Positions 1 to 9,729 are shown, counted from the stretch's first letter. The stretch: DNA of 64,000 nucleotides from Granulicella aggregans (GCF_014203275.1 NZ_JACHIP010000004.1:372001-436000); one strand, 5' to 3'. Numbers and translations: made by a program. Notes: generated from the letters alone by a model not told the origin.

Positions 1-348
1 AACGCGCACGGTCGGGTTGATCTCGCGCATCGTCCATCCCGGAAAGCGATCGAGACGCTGCCAGTCCTTGCCCAGGATGAGCTCACGCAGCCGCGTTATC
101 AGCGGTGGCGTCATCGCTGCCGGCCCATTCTTCCCGCTCTTGTCGATCTGAGCGATGAAGGCCTCGGTAAAGCCGGGCTTATCCGAAAGCTCCCGCATCA
201 TCTGCGCCAGCAGCACGGTCTTTGGCGGCATTGGTGTCTCCGGGACAGGATGCGATCTCTGGTCTCCACGGCAGCCCATCATCGCAATAAGGATGGCAAC
301 TGAGCTGGCATTCGCGATCGTCCGGCCAAATTGTGAACCTACGGTCAT
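1..348 (-). CDS. Putative lipoprotein, C-terminus outside window
   Basis: This frame is open from the ATG at 348 to the window edge, giving 116 residues without a stop. The N-terminus has a hydrophobic stretch (about residues 10-24) ending in MMGC, an atypical lipobox with the candidate lipidated Cys at residue 25, followed by a charged, proline-containing linker. The rest is hydrophilic and I do not recognise a family. The start codon lies one base downstream of the stop of the FNT channel gene (350-1234, same strand), which suggests a single transcript and coupled translation. The link to the channel's function is unknown. The lipoprotein call is inference from the N-terminus alone. Confidence 0.6.
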   Translation of the reverse strand, partial: MTVGSQFGRTIANASSVAILIAMMGCRGDQRSHPVPETPMPPKTVLLAQMMRELSDKPGFTEAFIAQIDKSGKNGPAAMTPPLITRLRELILGKDWQRLDRFPGWTMREINPTVRV

Positions 349-349
349 G

Positions 350-1234
350 CTATTGATCCTGCTTCTGCGGCGCGGCGATGGCCTCAGCTTCAGCATCTCC
401 GCCATAGACGACCTGCCCGTACTCAAGGATAGTGACCATGCCCACTCCACCACAGATGTTGCCGGCTACTGCTGGAAAAAACCATGCCGGATACGCAGTC
501 CACGCCGCCTGATGGATCAGGATTGCGACAAGCACTTCACCGCTGGTGGCGATGCAGTGCGCGAAGCTTCCCAACCCAACGACGAACGTCAGTATCCAGA
601 TAATCATGACGGAGCCGGTGATCGAATGCGAGCCCGAGACCAGCCACGCCGTCAGCGCGATGATCCATCCACCCATCACACCGCTCCAGAAAATCGCCGA
701 TGTGGGATTGTGCGCCGCCTCAAGCCCAAGCTTGGCGAGCGACTGTACAAACTCCGGCTTCAGCGCATGGGTAAGTGACACGAGGCTCGCAAAAGCGAAG
801 GCTCCCACGACATTTGAGGGCAATACAGCTGCCCAGAGCCGCATTGTGTTCCAGAAGTGCCGCTTCTCAGAAAGCACCAGCGCAACAGGGTAAAGTGTGT
901 TCTCAGTGAAGAGCTGCGAGCGGCCCAAGATAACAACGATAAATCCGATCGGGTAAAACATTTTTGCGATGAATTCAACTGATCCGGAGGGCTGCGTTCC
1001 GGGAGGTGTCAGCATGGCGAGTGCGATCGCCGTCCCAAGCGCTGACAAGCCCATGAATGTTCCGCCTGCAAATCCCGAGATGATCAGGGAGACAGTCGAC
1101 CGGCCGAGCTCCTGCCGGGCGTTGTTGGCAACTTGCTCATAGATTTCCTCGGCACTTGGGCGCTCCAAGTGCTTCTGGGCGTCCTGAGCCTGGGGCGGGG
1201 CGGCGGTCTGTGTGTGTCGTCTGCGAAATGGCAT
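350..1234 (-). CDS. Formate/nitrite transporter (FNT) family channel, YfdC-like
   Basis: The 294-residue protein has six predicted membrane helices after a roughly 40-residue charged cytoplasmic N-terminus. The segment GRSQLFTENT and the later glycine-rich helix GSHSITGSVMI are typical of the YfdC branch of the FNT channels, which pass small monovalent anions across the inner membrane. Branch members often have unproven substrates, so formate or nitrite is not claimed. The ATG at 1234 is preceded by an AGGAAA ribosome site on the minus strand. It is divergent from gatB with an 85-bp gap and runs directly into the lipoprotein gene ending at the window edge. Confidence 0.88.
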   Translation of the reverse strand: MPFRRRHTQTAAPPQAQDAQKHLERPSAEEIYEQVANNARQELGRSTVSLIISGFAGGTFMGLSALGTAIALAMLTPPGTQPSGSVEFIAKMFYPIGFIVVILGRSQLFTENTLYPVALVLSEKRHFWNTMRLWAAVLPSNVVGAFAFASLVSLTHALKPEFVQSLAKLGLEAAHNPTSAIFWSGVMGGWIIALTAWLVSGSHSITGSVMIIWILTFVVGLGSFAHCIATSGEVLVAILIHQAAWTAYPAWFFPAVAGNICGGVGMVTILEYGQVVYGGDAEAEAIAAPQKQDQ

Positions 1235-1303
1235 GAGTTTCCTGGCTGACTATCGGTTCAAATCGGTCAGATGCGGAATCCTCGGTCGAGACGCGCGGCT
1301 TGG

Positions 1304-1309
1304 TAGAAT
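1304..1309 (+). promoter_or_regulatory. Probable -10 box of gatB
   Basis: TAGAAT lies 10 nt before the gatB ATG at 1320, predicting a leader of only about 4 nt. No clear -35 box is visible. The call rests on similarity to the -10 boxes before other genes in this window. Confidence 0.45.
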
Positions 1310-1319
1310 CAAGCTGATT

Positions 1320-2810
1320 ATGTCGACCGCCACCTTGCTTTCCCCAGAGATTCTCGCCAAGTACCAGCCCGTCATCGGGCTCGAAGTCCACGTCCAGCTC
1401 CTCACCGAGTCCAAGGCCTTCTGCGGCTGCGTGAACAAGTACGGCGGCGACCCCAACAGCCACGTCTGCCCCACCTGCCTCGGCCTGCCCGGAGCCTTGC
1501 CCGTGCTGAACCGTAAGGCGGTCGAGTTCGCCGTGCTTGCGGCCCGGGCCATCAACTGCGAGATTCGCGAGACCAGCGTCTTCTCGCGCAAGAACTACTT
1601 CTACCCGGACTCGCCCAAGGGCTACCAGATCTCGCAGTTCGACAAGCCGATCGCGGAGAACGGCTGGCTTGATGTCCCTGACGCGACCGGCGCATCGAAG
1701 CGCATCGGCATCACCCGCCTGCACATGGAAGAGGACGCCGGCAAGAGCATCCACGACGGCTTCGCCGACTCCGTTTCGAAGACCTACATCGACCTCAACC
1801 GCTGCGGCACGCCGCTGGTCGAGATCGTCTCCGAACCCGACCTCCGTACCGCCGACGAGGTCTTCGAGTATCTCACCAAGCTCAAGGAGATCCTCCTCTA
1901 CACCGGCGTCAGCGACTGCAACATGGAAGAAGGCTCGCTGCGCTGCGATGCCAACGTCAGCGTCATGCTCAAAGGCGCGAAAGAGTACGGGACGAAAGCC
2001 GAAGTCAAGAACGTGAACAGCTTCCGCTACATCCGCTCTGCTGTGGAATATGAAATCGAGCGCCAGATCGGTGTGATCGAAGACGGCGGCCGCGTCGTGC
2101 AGGAGTCGCGCCTATGGAACAATGCCGAGGGCCGGACGTACTCGATGCGCAGCAAGGAAGCCGCGCACGACTACCGCTACTTCCCCGAGCCTGACCTTCC
2201 GCCGCTGGTCGTCGGAGCCGCATGGCAGGCCGAGATTCTGAAGTCCATGCCCGAGCTTCCCGAAGCCCGCCGCGCCCGCATGATCGCCGACTACGAGATC
2301 AGCGCCCAGGACGCCGCCACCTTCACCGCCAGCGCTGCCTTCGCCGACCAGTTCGAAGCCGCCGCGAAGAAGGCCAGGAGCCCGCGCCGCGTCGCGTCCC
2401 TGTTGACCAGCGAGATCACCATGCGCCTCCGCCTCGCCGGCCTCGAGCTCGACGAGTCCCCGGTCTCGCTTGCCGGCATCGTGATGGCCGCGGACCTCGC
2501 CGAATCAGGCGAGCTTTCGAGCAAGATGCTGAAGCAGCTTTTCGACACCAGCTTCGCCGAGAGCAAGGACTTCCCCGAGATCTACGAACGCGACAAGCCG
2601 AAGCAGATCTCCGACACCGGCGCAATCGAAGCCATGATCGACGAGGTCATCGCCGCCAACCCCAAACAGGTGGAGCAGTATCGCGGCGGCAAGAAGACAG
2701 TCGCGGCGTTCTTCGTCGGTAACGTAATGCGTGTGTCGAAGGGGCAGGCTAATCCAGCGATTTTGAATGAACTTGTCACAAAGAAGCTAGACGCGCTCGG
2801 GGCCCTCTAA
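1320..2810 (+). CDS. gatB: Aspartyl/glutamyl-tRNA(Asn/Gln) amidotransferase subunit B
   Basis: GatB is the kinase and amidation subunit of GatCAB, which converts Glu-tRNA(Gln) and Asp-tRNA(Asn) to the correctly charged amide forms. The 496-residue product has the opening VIGLEVHVQL, the paired-Cys zinc segment (FCGC then VCPTC), the GatB signature around LNRCGTPLVEIV, and a C-terminal YqeY-like domain ending in a GNVMRVSKGQANP-type motif. Length is normal for the family. An upstream in-frame ATG at 1212 would overlap the divergent FNT gene and adds non-conserved residues, so the start at 1320 is chosen. gatA and gatC are not adjacent. Confidence 0.97.
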   Translation: MSTATLLSPEILAKYQPVIGLEVHVQLLTESKAFCGCVNKYGGDPNSHVCPTCLGLPGALPVLNRKAVEFAVLAARAINCEIRETSVFSRKNYFYPDSPKGYQISQFDKPIAENGWLDVPDATGASKRIGITRLHMEEDAGKSIHDGFADSVSKTYIDLNRCGTPLVEIVSEPDLRTADEVFEYLTKLKEILLYTGVSDCNMEEGSLRCDANVSVMLKGAKEYGTKAEVKNVNSFRYIRSAVEYEIERQIGVIEDGGRVVQESRLWNNAEGRTYSMRSKEAAHDYRYFPEPDLPPLVVGAAWQAEILKSMPELPEARRARMIADYEISAQDAATFTASAAFADQFEAAAKKARSPRRVASLLTSEITMRLRLAGLELDESPVSLAGIVMAADLAESGELSSKMLKQLFDTSFAESKDFPEIYERDKPKQISDTGAIEAMIDEVIAANPKQVEQYRGGKKTVAAFFVGNVMRVSKGQANPAILNELVTKKLDALGAL

Positions 2811-2830
2811 ACAACCTGTACCCCAATTTG

Positions 2831-2873
2831 TGCCCCATTCATCGCGCCTTTGTTTCATGCGATGAGTGGGTCT
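2831..2873. repeat. REP-like palindrome, left copy flanking the transposase gene
   Basis: This 43-bp segment is the exact reverse complement of 3418-3460. It is itself an imperfect palindrome, with arms CCCATTCATCGC and GCGATGAGTGGG separated by a 13-nt loop and one T/G-type mismatch. It overlaps the 3' end of the transposase gene and encodes its last 11 codons and stop. This is the arrangement expected for REP hairpins mobilised by a RAYT. Confidence 0.9.
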
Positions 2874-3375
2874 TAGCAGCGGCACGATCTCTCGTCGCAG
2901 CCAGCCACTCCGACTCAATCTGAACCACACCCGGAACCCCGGTAGCGTACTGGCAGTAGCTGGACCACCGATACTCTTCCGGTTGCGTCACCGGCCCGCG
3001 AGAGACAGGGTTGCGATGAATGTAGCGAATAACCTCTGCCATGGAATCTTCACCGCGAAGATTGCGGTCGAAGTATCTCGTCTGCCAGAACTGCTTTCGA
3101 GCTCCCTTGAGCTTCCTCGAAACTTCTTGTTTGAAAGCTTTCAGGAACATTGCCACCTGTATCTTCGGCGGCTCGTTCATCAGGATGTGGACGTGCTCTG
3201 GCATCAGGACATAGGCATAGATGAGGGCATCGTGCCTCGCACGAGTTCGCTCAAGAATCTCTTCAACGATTTTGTTGGCGACAGGGTCTGTCAGGCACGG
3301 CTTTCGCTCGTAACAACTGAAGGTGAGGAAGTGAAGCGATTCCGCCTGCTGATACCTTGTAAGGCCGTAGGGCAT
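2839..3375 (-). CDS. REP-associated tyrosine transposase (RAYT, Y1/HUH family)
   Basis: The 178-residue protein has the HUH motif in MPEHVHILM (His61 and His63) and the family signature around EVIRYIHRNPV, whose Tyr118 is the likely catalytic tyrosine. RAYTs are single-copy, vertically kept relatives of IS200/IS605 transposases that cut single-stranded REP hairpins. The gene is bracketed by two inverted copies of a 43-bp REP-like palindrome, and the downstream copy supplies the C-terminal codons. The reading frame is intact, so it may be active. It lies between gatB and the rhamnosidase gene, with no other mobile-element genes nearby. Confidence 0.93.
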   Translation of the reverse strand: MPYGLTRYQQAESLHFLTFSCYERKPCLTDPVANKIVEEILERTRARHDALIYAYVLMPEHVHILMNEPPKIQVAMFLKAFKQEVSRKLKGARKQFWQTRYFDRNLRGEDSMAEVIRYIHRNPVSRGPVTQPEEYRWSSYCQYATGVPGVVQIESEWLAATRDRAAAKTHSSHETKAR

Positions 3376-3417
3376 GGCGGAATGATAGCGCCGAATTGAA
3401 AATCAGCATTTGTGGCG

Positions 3418-3460
3418 AGACCCACTCATCGCATGAAACAAAGGCGCGATGAATGGGGCA
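3418..3460. repeat. REP-like palindrome, right copy flanking the transposase gene
   Basis: This is a perfect inverted copy of 2831-2873, lying 42 bp upstream of the transposase start codon. The arms can form the same 12-bp imperfect stem. The right end reaches to within 17 bp of the rhamnosidase stop codon, so the hairpin may also shape the 3' end of that mRNA. Confidence 0.9.
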
Positions 3461-3477
3461 CAGAGTTTTGGCTCAGT

Positions 3478-5883
3478 CTAACGAAGCGGCGGTAGCGTCA
3501 CAGCATTCGCGCCAGCAGCAAGCAGATAGCTCTTCCCAGCCCACTGCAACGTACCGGTAACCCCGGCAGGCAGCGTCACCTTCGCACTAGTCCCTTCCGC
3601 ACTCACCGTGTACTCGGCAAGAATCTCCCCATGCGGCGAAGGGTAGCTGACACTCAGATGTTTCAGCGATCCCAGAGCCGGAGAGATCACGACCGTCTTG
3701 AACTGCGGCGACGCAGGCATGATTCCAGCCACCGTCGTCAGGAGATCGATGTTCGGATGCGCGCTCCAGGCGTGCGAGTCCGAGCGGGTCGGCTCCGGCT
3801 GCTCGGCCCATGTGCTCAGGCCGACCGAGAGCATCGTCCGCCAGGGCGCAAGCGTCTCGACGTAGCGGTCGGCCATCCCTGCATGAACAAGCGCCTTCGC
3901 CAGGTAGAAGCGGAAGTAGTTCGAGGCGGGTGAGAACTCCTTGGGCAGCGGCTTCTGTCCGGCTGCCAGTTTGAAGCCACTGTCGGTCGCAGAAAAGATG
4001 CGCGTGACCACATCTTTTTGCTGGGCCTCAGGAACCACATCGAGCCACACCGCGAGCGCATTCGCCTGCTGACTGAAGTGCTTCAGCTCGGTCGTGTCCG
4101 CGATCAATCCTTCGTCCTTCGACCAGAACTTCGCCAGCACCGTGGCGCGAACGTGCTCGGCCTCCACCACATCTTCGCGTGCCAGGGCGGCGTCGCCGAG
4201 CGCAGCCTCCATCTCGGCGGCATTGCGTAGCGCCTCCAGATAGAAGAGCGCACCCGAAGCGCTCACGCCATCGAGCATCGGCGAATCGCCGCCGGGGAAG
4301 CCGGTCGCCCAATCCACAAACGGCCACCAGTCGCGCAGCGCGGGCAGGCCGTCGGCGTTGCGGCGTTCGCGGAAGTAGCTCAGTTCGCCGCGGATGCCGG
4401 GAAGCTGCGCGGCCACGAACTTCGGGTCGTCGCGGAAGTACCAGAAGTCGTGCACCATCCCAATCCACAGCAGCGAGAAGTTCTGAATCACCTGCAGATG
4501 CCGCGAGGGATACCGGCTTTGCCCAATGCCTTCGGGCAGCAGCGACGCGTGGAAGGCCTCGATGGCCTGGCGCGCGAGACGGTCGTCGCCCGCGTTGGTG
4601 TAGGAGATGAGCGTCTGGATGCGCGTGTCGCCGACGTACTGCAGCCGCTCCCAGTAGGGCGTGTCCATGTAGGCGTCGTGCGCGCAGAGCCGCGCCGTGC
4701 GCCAGCCGACGTTCCAGATGTCGGTGAGGCCGGGGTCGTCACTTGCGAACTTCGCCCGCTGCTCGAACGGGAACGCCGTGAACATCAGTGAAAGCGAGTC
4801 GAGACGCAGGGGCTGAGCCGTCGTGGTCACGTCGATCTGCATGTATCGCCATGTCCGCCAGTCGAGTGGCGTGAACGCGCGTGCCTCGCCTCCATCGGGC
4901 AGAAGTTCGTCCATCATTCCGACGATGTGCTTGCCTGCGATCTCATTGCGATTGCCCTTGTTGCCGGCGTCGTCCATCAGTGCCTCGGCGTAGGTGACGT
5001 TCACCTTCGCTCCCTTGCCTCCGGAGACAGTAAGCGTAGGAAACGCGGTTGTCAGCGTCTCGCGATCGAGCAACAGCGTTACGTGGCTGTTCGCAGGAAC
5101 TTCGGCCGACCCAGATGGAAAACTGGCCGCACCAGCCATCCCGGTACTGCGAACCACCTTTCCCGCTGGAGCCGCAGAGACCTCCATCGCTGGAAGCGTA
5201 TCCGGCACCAGAAGCCACGAGTTGCTCTCCGAATGAACTCCTCTCGTCACCGCGCCCCCGACTGTGACAGCCGGCTGCCATCCTGCGCTGCTGTCCTCCG
5301 AGCTGCTCCACTGCCAGTCGAGGGATGCAGCGTCAAGCTCCTCACCCGGAGAGGCCACGTAGTAGTTGTCGCCAAGCCCCGGCGTCTTCGAGGGGAAGTT
5401 GTACCCCGCGTCTACCTTCGCCATCCACGACGAGTTGGTCGCGATGGCCTTCTCCGTAGCCGTATCCGGATCAACTACAAACCCAAGCCGCGAACTCATC
5501 TGCCGGATAGGAGCCAGGTCGCCGAGGTTCCATACTGTCGCTGCAATCAGGTTCTTTCCGGGGTGCAGCGCCGGGGCAAGGTCGTAGGTCTCGTACCGCC
5601 AATGCTGCACGTCGCCGACTGACGGCCCAAAGCCGATCCGCTTGCCGTTCACCATCAGTAGAAACTGGTTGTCGGCCGAGACATGAACCACGAAGTGCGC
5701 GGGGACAGCCGCGAGCGTCAGCTCCTTGCGCAGGCGCAGCACGACCGGGTTATGCCCGGGAGCGCCAGCCGCCGTGATCCATTGGGCGGTAAAGTTGTGC
5801 GGGGTAGGCGACGGTGCCTGCCCAGCAGCCACGCCGAATGCGACTCCAACGCCCAGAACACTCCAGATAGCAAACAATTTCAT
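3478..5883 (-). CDS. Secreted GH78-type alpha-L-rhamnosidase-like glycoside hydrolase
   Basis: The 801-residue product starts with a signal peptide (residues about 1-22, cleaved near AAGQA), then beta-rich N-terminal domains, an (alpha/alpha)6-type catalytic region and a C-terminal beta domain. Around residue 405 it has D-T-P-Y-W-E-R-L-Q-Y-V-G-D. The Asp/Glu/Asp spacing (+5, +12) matches the GH78 catalytic cluster, and SHAWSAHP further on matches the second conserved catalytic region. GH78 enzymes release terminal rhamnose from plant or bacterial glycans. ATGs at 5892 and 5883 are both possible; 5883 fits the signal peptide best. The gene is divergent from mfd. No sugar uptake genes are adjacent. 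Confidence 0.85.
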   Translation of the reverse strand: MKLFAIWSVLGVGVAFGVAAGQAPSPTPHNFTAQWITAAGAPGHNPVVLRLRKELTLAAVPAHFVVHVSADNQFLLMVNGKRIGFGPSVGDVQHWRYETYDLAPALHPGKNLIAATVWNLGDLAPIRQMSSRLGFVVDPDTATEKAIATNSSWMAKVDAGYNFPSKTPGLGDNYYVASPGEELDAASLDWQWSSSEDSSAGWQPAVTVGGAVTRGVHSESNSWLLVPDTLPAMEVSAAPAGKVVRSTGMAGAASFPSGSAEVPANSHVTLLLDRETLTTAFPTLTVSGGKGAKVNVTYAEALMDDAGNKGNRNEIAGKHIVGMMDELLPDGGEARAFTPLDWRTWRYMQIDVTTTAQPLRLDSLSLMFTAFPFEQRAKFASDDPGLTDIWNVGWRTARLCAHDAYMDTPYWERLQYVGDTRIQTLISYTNAGDDRLARQAIEAFHASLLPEGIGQSRYPSRHLQVIQNFSLLWIGMVHDFWYFRDDPKFVAAQLPGIRGELSYFRERRNADGLPALRDWWPFVDWATGFPGGDSPMLDGVSASGALFYLEALRNAAEMEAALGDAALAREDVVEAEHVRATVLAKFWSKDEGLIADTTELKHFSQQANALAVWLDVVPEAQQKDVVTRIFSATDSGFKLAAGQKPLPKEFSPASNYFRFYLAKALVHAGMADRYVETLAPWRTMLSVGLSTWAEQPEPTRSDSHAWSAHPNIDLLTTVAGIMPASPQFKTVVISPALGSLKHLSVSYPSPHGEILAEYTVSAEGTSAKVTLPAGVTGTLQWAGKSYLLAAGANAVTLPPLR

Positions 5884-5949
5884 ATAAGGCATCGAACAAG
5901 CTGTGAGCGGCAATGTCAAGCCTCGCCCGCTGATAAACTTGAACTCGGC

Positions 5950-8900
5950 ATGGTCCTTCCTTTTGTCCGCGATCTGCTTGCGGACCTCGAACACTCAGTC
6001 GCCTCTGAACGTGTCCAGCGCCATCTGAGCGCTGGCACCGGGCGAAGGCGTGTCTCGGGGCTGACCGCTACGGCGCGGGCGCTTTACCTGCCGTCCTTCG
6101 TGAAGGCGGCGAATGCGCCTTGCGTCATCATCGTTGCGGACAACAAGGCCGCCGAAGCGCTGCACGCCGCCGTGCTCAGCGCCTGCGAACTTACCGGAGC
6201 GTTGCCCGCCGAGGCCGTCCTTCGCCTGCCTGCGCATGATGTGTTGCCCTTCGAGAATCTCTCGCCGCATCCCGAGATTCAGGAGCATCGCGCGGCCACG
6301 CTCTGGAAAATCGCCAACGCCCCGAAGTCGCAGCCGGCACGGCTCGTCATCGTGCCGCTCGAAGCCGCCTGCATGAAGCTCTTCAAGCGCGAGTACTACA
6401 AGGCGCTCGCGCTGCATCTGCGACGCGGCGAAGAGTACATCCCCGAGATGCTCGTTGAGCACCTCATCTCCGTCGGTTACACGAAGGTCGACGTGGTGGA
6501 AATGCCCGGGCAGGTCACGCTGCGCGGCGGCATCATCGACGTCTACGGCCCCGAGACCGACCGCCCTATCCGCATCGACTTCTTCGGCGATGAGATCGAG
6601 TCGCTGCGCAAGTTCGATCCCGACACGCAGCGTTCGCTCACGCAATCAAGTTCGCAGCTTGAAGAAGTACTTCTTCTGCCGCTTACTGAAACTCCCGTTA
6701 CCGAGAAGCTCCTTACGGCGATCAACGCGCGCCTCACTCGAGCAGGTTCAGCAGGAGCAGCGATCGAAGGCGGCGAAGAGCCGAACGAACTTCTCACGCA
6801 CGTAAGCTCTCGTGCAGGTGAAGCCACGATCTTCCCCGGGTGGGAGTTCTTCGCTCCCGTCGCCGGAGCCACCAGCACGCTGCTCGATCTGCTCGCCTCA
6901 GGCGATGGCCCCAAGCCACGCGTCTTCATCGAAGAGCCTTCCATGGTGAAGAACCAGGGCGAGCGCTGGTGGAACAAGATCGAGCAGAGGCACGAGCGCT
7001 CAGGCATCGGCAATCTCGTCCGGCCCGAAGATATCTATCTTTCGCCGTGGGACCTCGACGACCGCATGCGCGCCTTCAGCGGCTGTGAGCTCGATCAGCT
7101 CGGCCTGGTCGATGTGCTCGATGGGGATCGCTCGGACCTCTCAGAAGTCGACTTCAGCACACGGCCCACGCAGCGCTTCCACGGCAGCATTCCCGCGCTC
7201 ATCGATGCGCTGAATTCGTTGATGAAGCAGGACGCGCGCATCCTGCTTACGGCGCATAATCAGGGCGAGGTCGAACGTCTCGCCGGGCTACTGCAGGAGT
7301 ACAAGGTCCCGTACCGCCTCGGCTCGCGCAACGATGCGCCGGGCTCATCCACTGTCTACTCCGAATCAAGTTATCTCGGGGGAGATCTGCGTACGCCTGT
7401 CATCGTGAAGACGACGATAGCGGCAGGCGTGCAGGTGCTCGACCTCGACAAGGCGACCGCGCGGCAGATAGTCATCTTCGGAGCGCAGGACCTCGTCGAT
7501 GATGCCGACGTCACGGCTCGACCTGTGCGCCGGAGCAAGTCGAAGACTTCGGCTTTCATCTCAGACTTCCGCGACCTCACCGTTGGCGACTATGTTGTCC
7601 ACGTCGAGCACGGAATCGCGCAGTACGCTGGCCTGCGCGTAATCGAAGAGCCTGATGCTCCTCCGCTCGAGCTCATGATCCTCGAGTTCGACGATCAGGC
7701 AAAGCTTTACGTCCCGCTGACTCGCCTCGACCTGATCCAGAAATACCGTTCGACCGACACCGGCCCCGCGCCGCAGTTGAACAAGCTCGGCACGCAGGCG
7801 TGGCAGAAGACCAAGGCGCGCGTCAAAAAGGCGATGGCCGATATGACGGCCGAGCTGCTGATTCTCTATGCGCAGCGTAAGGCCGCACAGGGAACGCCGT
7901 TCTCTCCCGACACCAATATGCAGCGCGAGTTCGAAGACGCCTTCGATTTCAACGAGACCGACGACCAGCTCTCCGCCATCTCGGACATCAAAGCCGATAT
8001 GGAATCGACGCAGCCGATGGACCGCCTGCTCTGCGGCGATGTCGGTTACGGCAAGACTGAAGTGGCTATGCGCGCTGCCTTCAAGGCGGTGCAGGATTCT
8101 AAGCAGGTCGCTGTGCTCACGCCGACTACGGTGCTTAGCTTCCAACACTTCGAATCCTTCAAGCGCCGCTTCGCCAACTTCCCTGTCAACATCGAGATGA
8201 TCTCGCGCTTCCGCACGGCGAAGGAGCAGAAGGAGATTCTTGAGAAGGTCGCCGCGGGTAAGGTCGATATCCTGATCGGCACGCACCGGATCTTCTCGAA
8301 AGATCTCAAGTTCCAGGACCTTGGCCTGCTGATCGTCGATGAAGAGCAGCGCTTTGGCGTGAAGCACAAGGAGAAGCTGAAGCAGTTGCGGGCGTCCATC
8401 GATGTGCTCGCGATGTCTGCCACGCCGATCCCACGCACGCTGCACATGTCTCTCATAGGGCTGCGCGACATGAGCGTGATTGAAACGCCGCCGAAGGATC
8501 GCATGGCCATCCAGACCATCGTCGCGAAGTTCGATGAGAAGCTCGTGCGCACGGCGATCGAGATGGAGATGGAGCGCGGCGGCCAGACTTACTTCGTCCA
8601 CAACCGCGTCGAGACGATCTACGAACTTGCGGCGAAGATTCGTGAGCTTGTTCCGTCTGCACGTGTCGTGATTGGGCATGGACAGTTGCCGGAGACCGAG
8701 CTTGAACGCGTCATGCTCGCCTTCATGAACCACGAGTACGACGTGCTCGTCGCGACCAGCATCATCGAGAACGGCCTCGACATTCCGCTGGCGAACACGA
8801 TCATCATCAACCGTGCGGATCGCCACGGCTTGAGCGAGCTCTATCAGCTTCGCGGCCGTGTTGGCCGCTCGAATCGGCGTGCCTACAGCTATCTGCTGAT

Positions 8901-9723
8901 CCCGCCGGAAAAGGAGCTCACGGAGATCTCGCGCCGCCGTCTTGCGGCGTTGAAAGAGTTCTCGGATCTCGGCGCCGGATTCAAGATTGCGGCCCTGGAT
9001 CTGGAGCTTCGCGGTGCTGGCAACATGCTCGGCGGCGAACAGTCTGGGCATATCGAGTCCATTGGCTTCGAGATGTACACCACCATGCTCGAAGAGGCCG
9101 TGCGCAAGATGAAGGGCGAGGCCGACAAGCCCGCGCACGAGGGCGTCAGCATCAATCTCGGCATCTCAGTACGTATCGACTCCGGTTACATACCTGAGGA
9201 GAACCAGCGGCTGCGCATGTACAAGCGGATTGCCGGTGCAGAAGACTTCGCCGCGCTTGCCGACGTTCGTGCCGAGCTGCAGGATCGCTACGGCACGCCT
9301 CCCGATGCAGTGCTGAACCTTCTCGCCGCAGCGGAGATCCGTCTGCACTGCGAGCAGCTTGGCATCGCCCAGCTTGACCGCAAGCGTACCCAGATCGAGA
9401 CTGGTCCGCCGAAGATCCAGGGCACGGGGCGCAATCAGATCAAGGTCCCGCAAAAGGCATTCGTCGAGATGCTCAACATCAAGTTCGCGGAGAAGCTGGC
9501 CGGCGGTGCCCCCGCAACCGCGCCTGGTGTGGCCCCGGCGAAAGATCGCATGGTCGAGCCCGGCGTCCTGATGCGTCTCATCAGCCGCAACGCCAAGCGA
9601 GGCGCGCAGTTTACGCCTCAGGGCGTACTGCGCTGGCCGCTTACTTCTGCGAAGGCTGAAGACGTTCTTGCGGAGACCCGGGCTCTGCTCGACTCGCTGG
9701 ATACGTCGCGATCCGCGGCCTGA
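5950..9723 (+). CDS. mfd: Transcription-repair coupling factor Mfd
   Basis: Mfd is the translocase that removes RNA polymerase stalled at DNA lesions and recruits UvrA. The 1,257-residue protein shows, in order, a UvrB-like N-terminal module, the CarD-like RNA polymerase interaction domain (VGDYVVHVEHGIAQYAGL), a superfamily 2 helicase core with Walker A GDVGYGKTE and the DEEQ box (DEEQRFGVKHKE), the RGRVGRS motif VI, and a C-terminal TRCF domain. The ATG at 5950 is chosen because the longer frame runs back through the divergent rhamnosidase gene. It is somewhat longer than the E. coli enzyme (1,148 residues), with extra sequence near the C-terminus. Confidence 0.97.
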   Translation: MVLPFVRDLLADLEHSVASERVQRHLSAGTGRRRVSGLTATARALYLPSFVKAANAPCVIIVADNKAAEALHAAVLSACELTGALPAEAVLRLPAHDVLPFENLSPHPEIQEHRAATLWKIANAPKSQPARLVIVPLEAACMKLFKREYYKALALHLRRGEEYIPEMLVEHLISVGYTKVDVVEMPGQVTLRGGIIDVYGPETDRPIRIDFFGDEIESLRKFDPDTQRSLTQSSSQLEEVLLLPLTETPVTEKLLTAINARLTRAGSAGAAIEGGEEPNELLTHVSSRAGEATIFPGWEFFAPVAGATSTLLDLLASGDGPKPRVFIEEPSMVKNQGERWWNKIEQRHERSGIGNLVRPEDIYLSPWDLDDRMRAFSGCELDQLGLVDVLDGDRSDLSEVDFSTRPTQRFHGSIPALIDALNSLMKQDARILLTAHNQGEVERLAGLLQEYKVPYRLGSRNDAPGSSTVYSESSYLGGDLRTPVIVKTTIAAGVQVLDLDKATARQIVIFGAQDLVDDADVTARPVRRSKSKTSAFISDFRDLTVGDYVVHVEHGIAQYAGLRVIEEPDAPPLELMILEFDDQAKLYVPLTRLDLIQKYRSTDTGPAPQLNKLGTQAWQKTKARVKKAMADMTAELLILYAQRKAAQGTPFSPDTNMQREFEDAFDFNETDDQLSAISDIKADMESTQPMDRLLCGDVGYGKTEVAMRAAFKAVQDSKQVAVLTPTTVLSFQHFESFKRRFANFPVNIEMISRFRTAKEQKEILEKVAAGKVDILIGTHRIFSKDLKFQDLGLLIVDEEQRFGVKHKEKLKQLRASIDVLAMSATPIPRTLHMSLIGLRDMSVIETPPKDRMAIQTIVAKFDEKLVRTAIEMEMERGGQTYFVHNRVETIYELAAKIRELVPSARVVIGHGQLPETELERVMLAFMNHEYDVLVATSIIENGLDIPLANTIIINRADRHGLSELYQLRGRVGRSNRRAYSYLLIPPEKELTEISRRRLAALKEFSDLGAGFKIAALDLELRGAGNMLGGEQSGHIESIGFEMYTTMLEEAVRKMKGEADKPAHEGVSINLGISVRIDSGYIPEENQRLRMYKRIAGAEDFAALADVRAELQDRYGTPPDAVLNLLAAAEIRLHCEQLGIAQLDRKRTQIETGPPKIQGTGRNQIKVPQKAFVEMLNIKFAEKLAGGAPATAPGVAPAKDRMVEPGVLMRLISRNAKRGAQFTPQGVLRWPLTSAKAEDVLAETRALLDSLDTSRSAA

Positions 9724-9729
9724 CCCGGC

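Noticed and set aside
7561..9138. 525-residue open frame on the minus strand within mfd
   Set aside because: It lies wholly inside the well-conserved mfd reading frame, is rich in Arg, Leu and His as expected of an antisense frame, and shows no domain.
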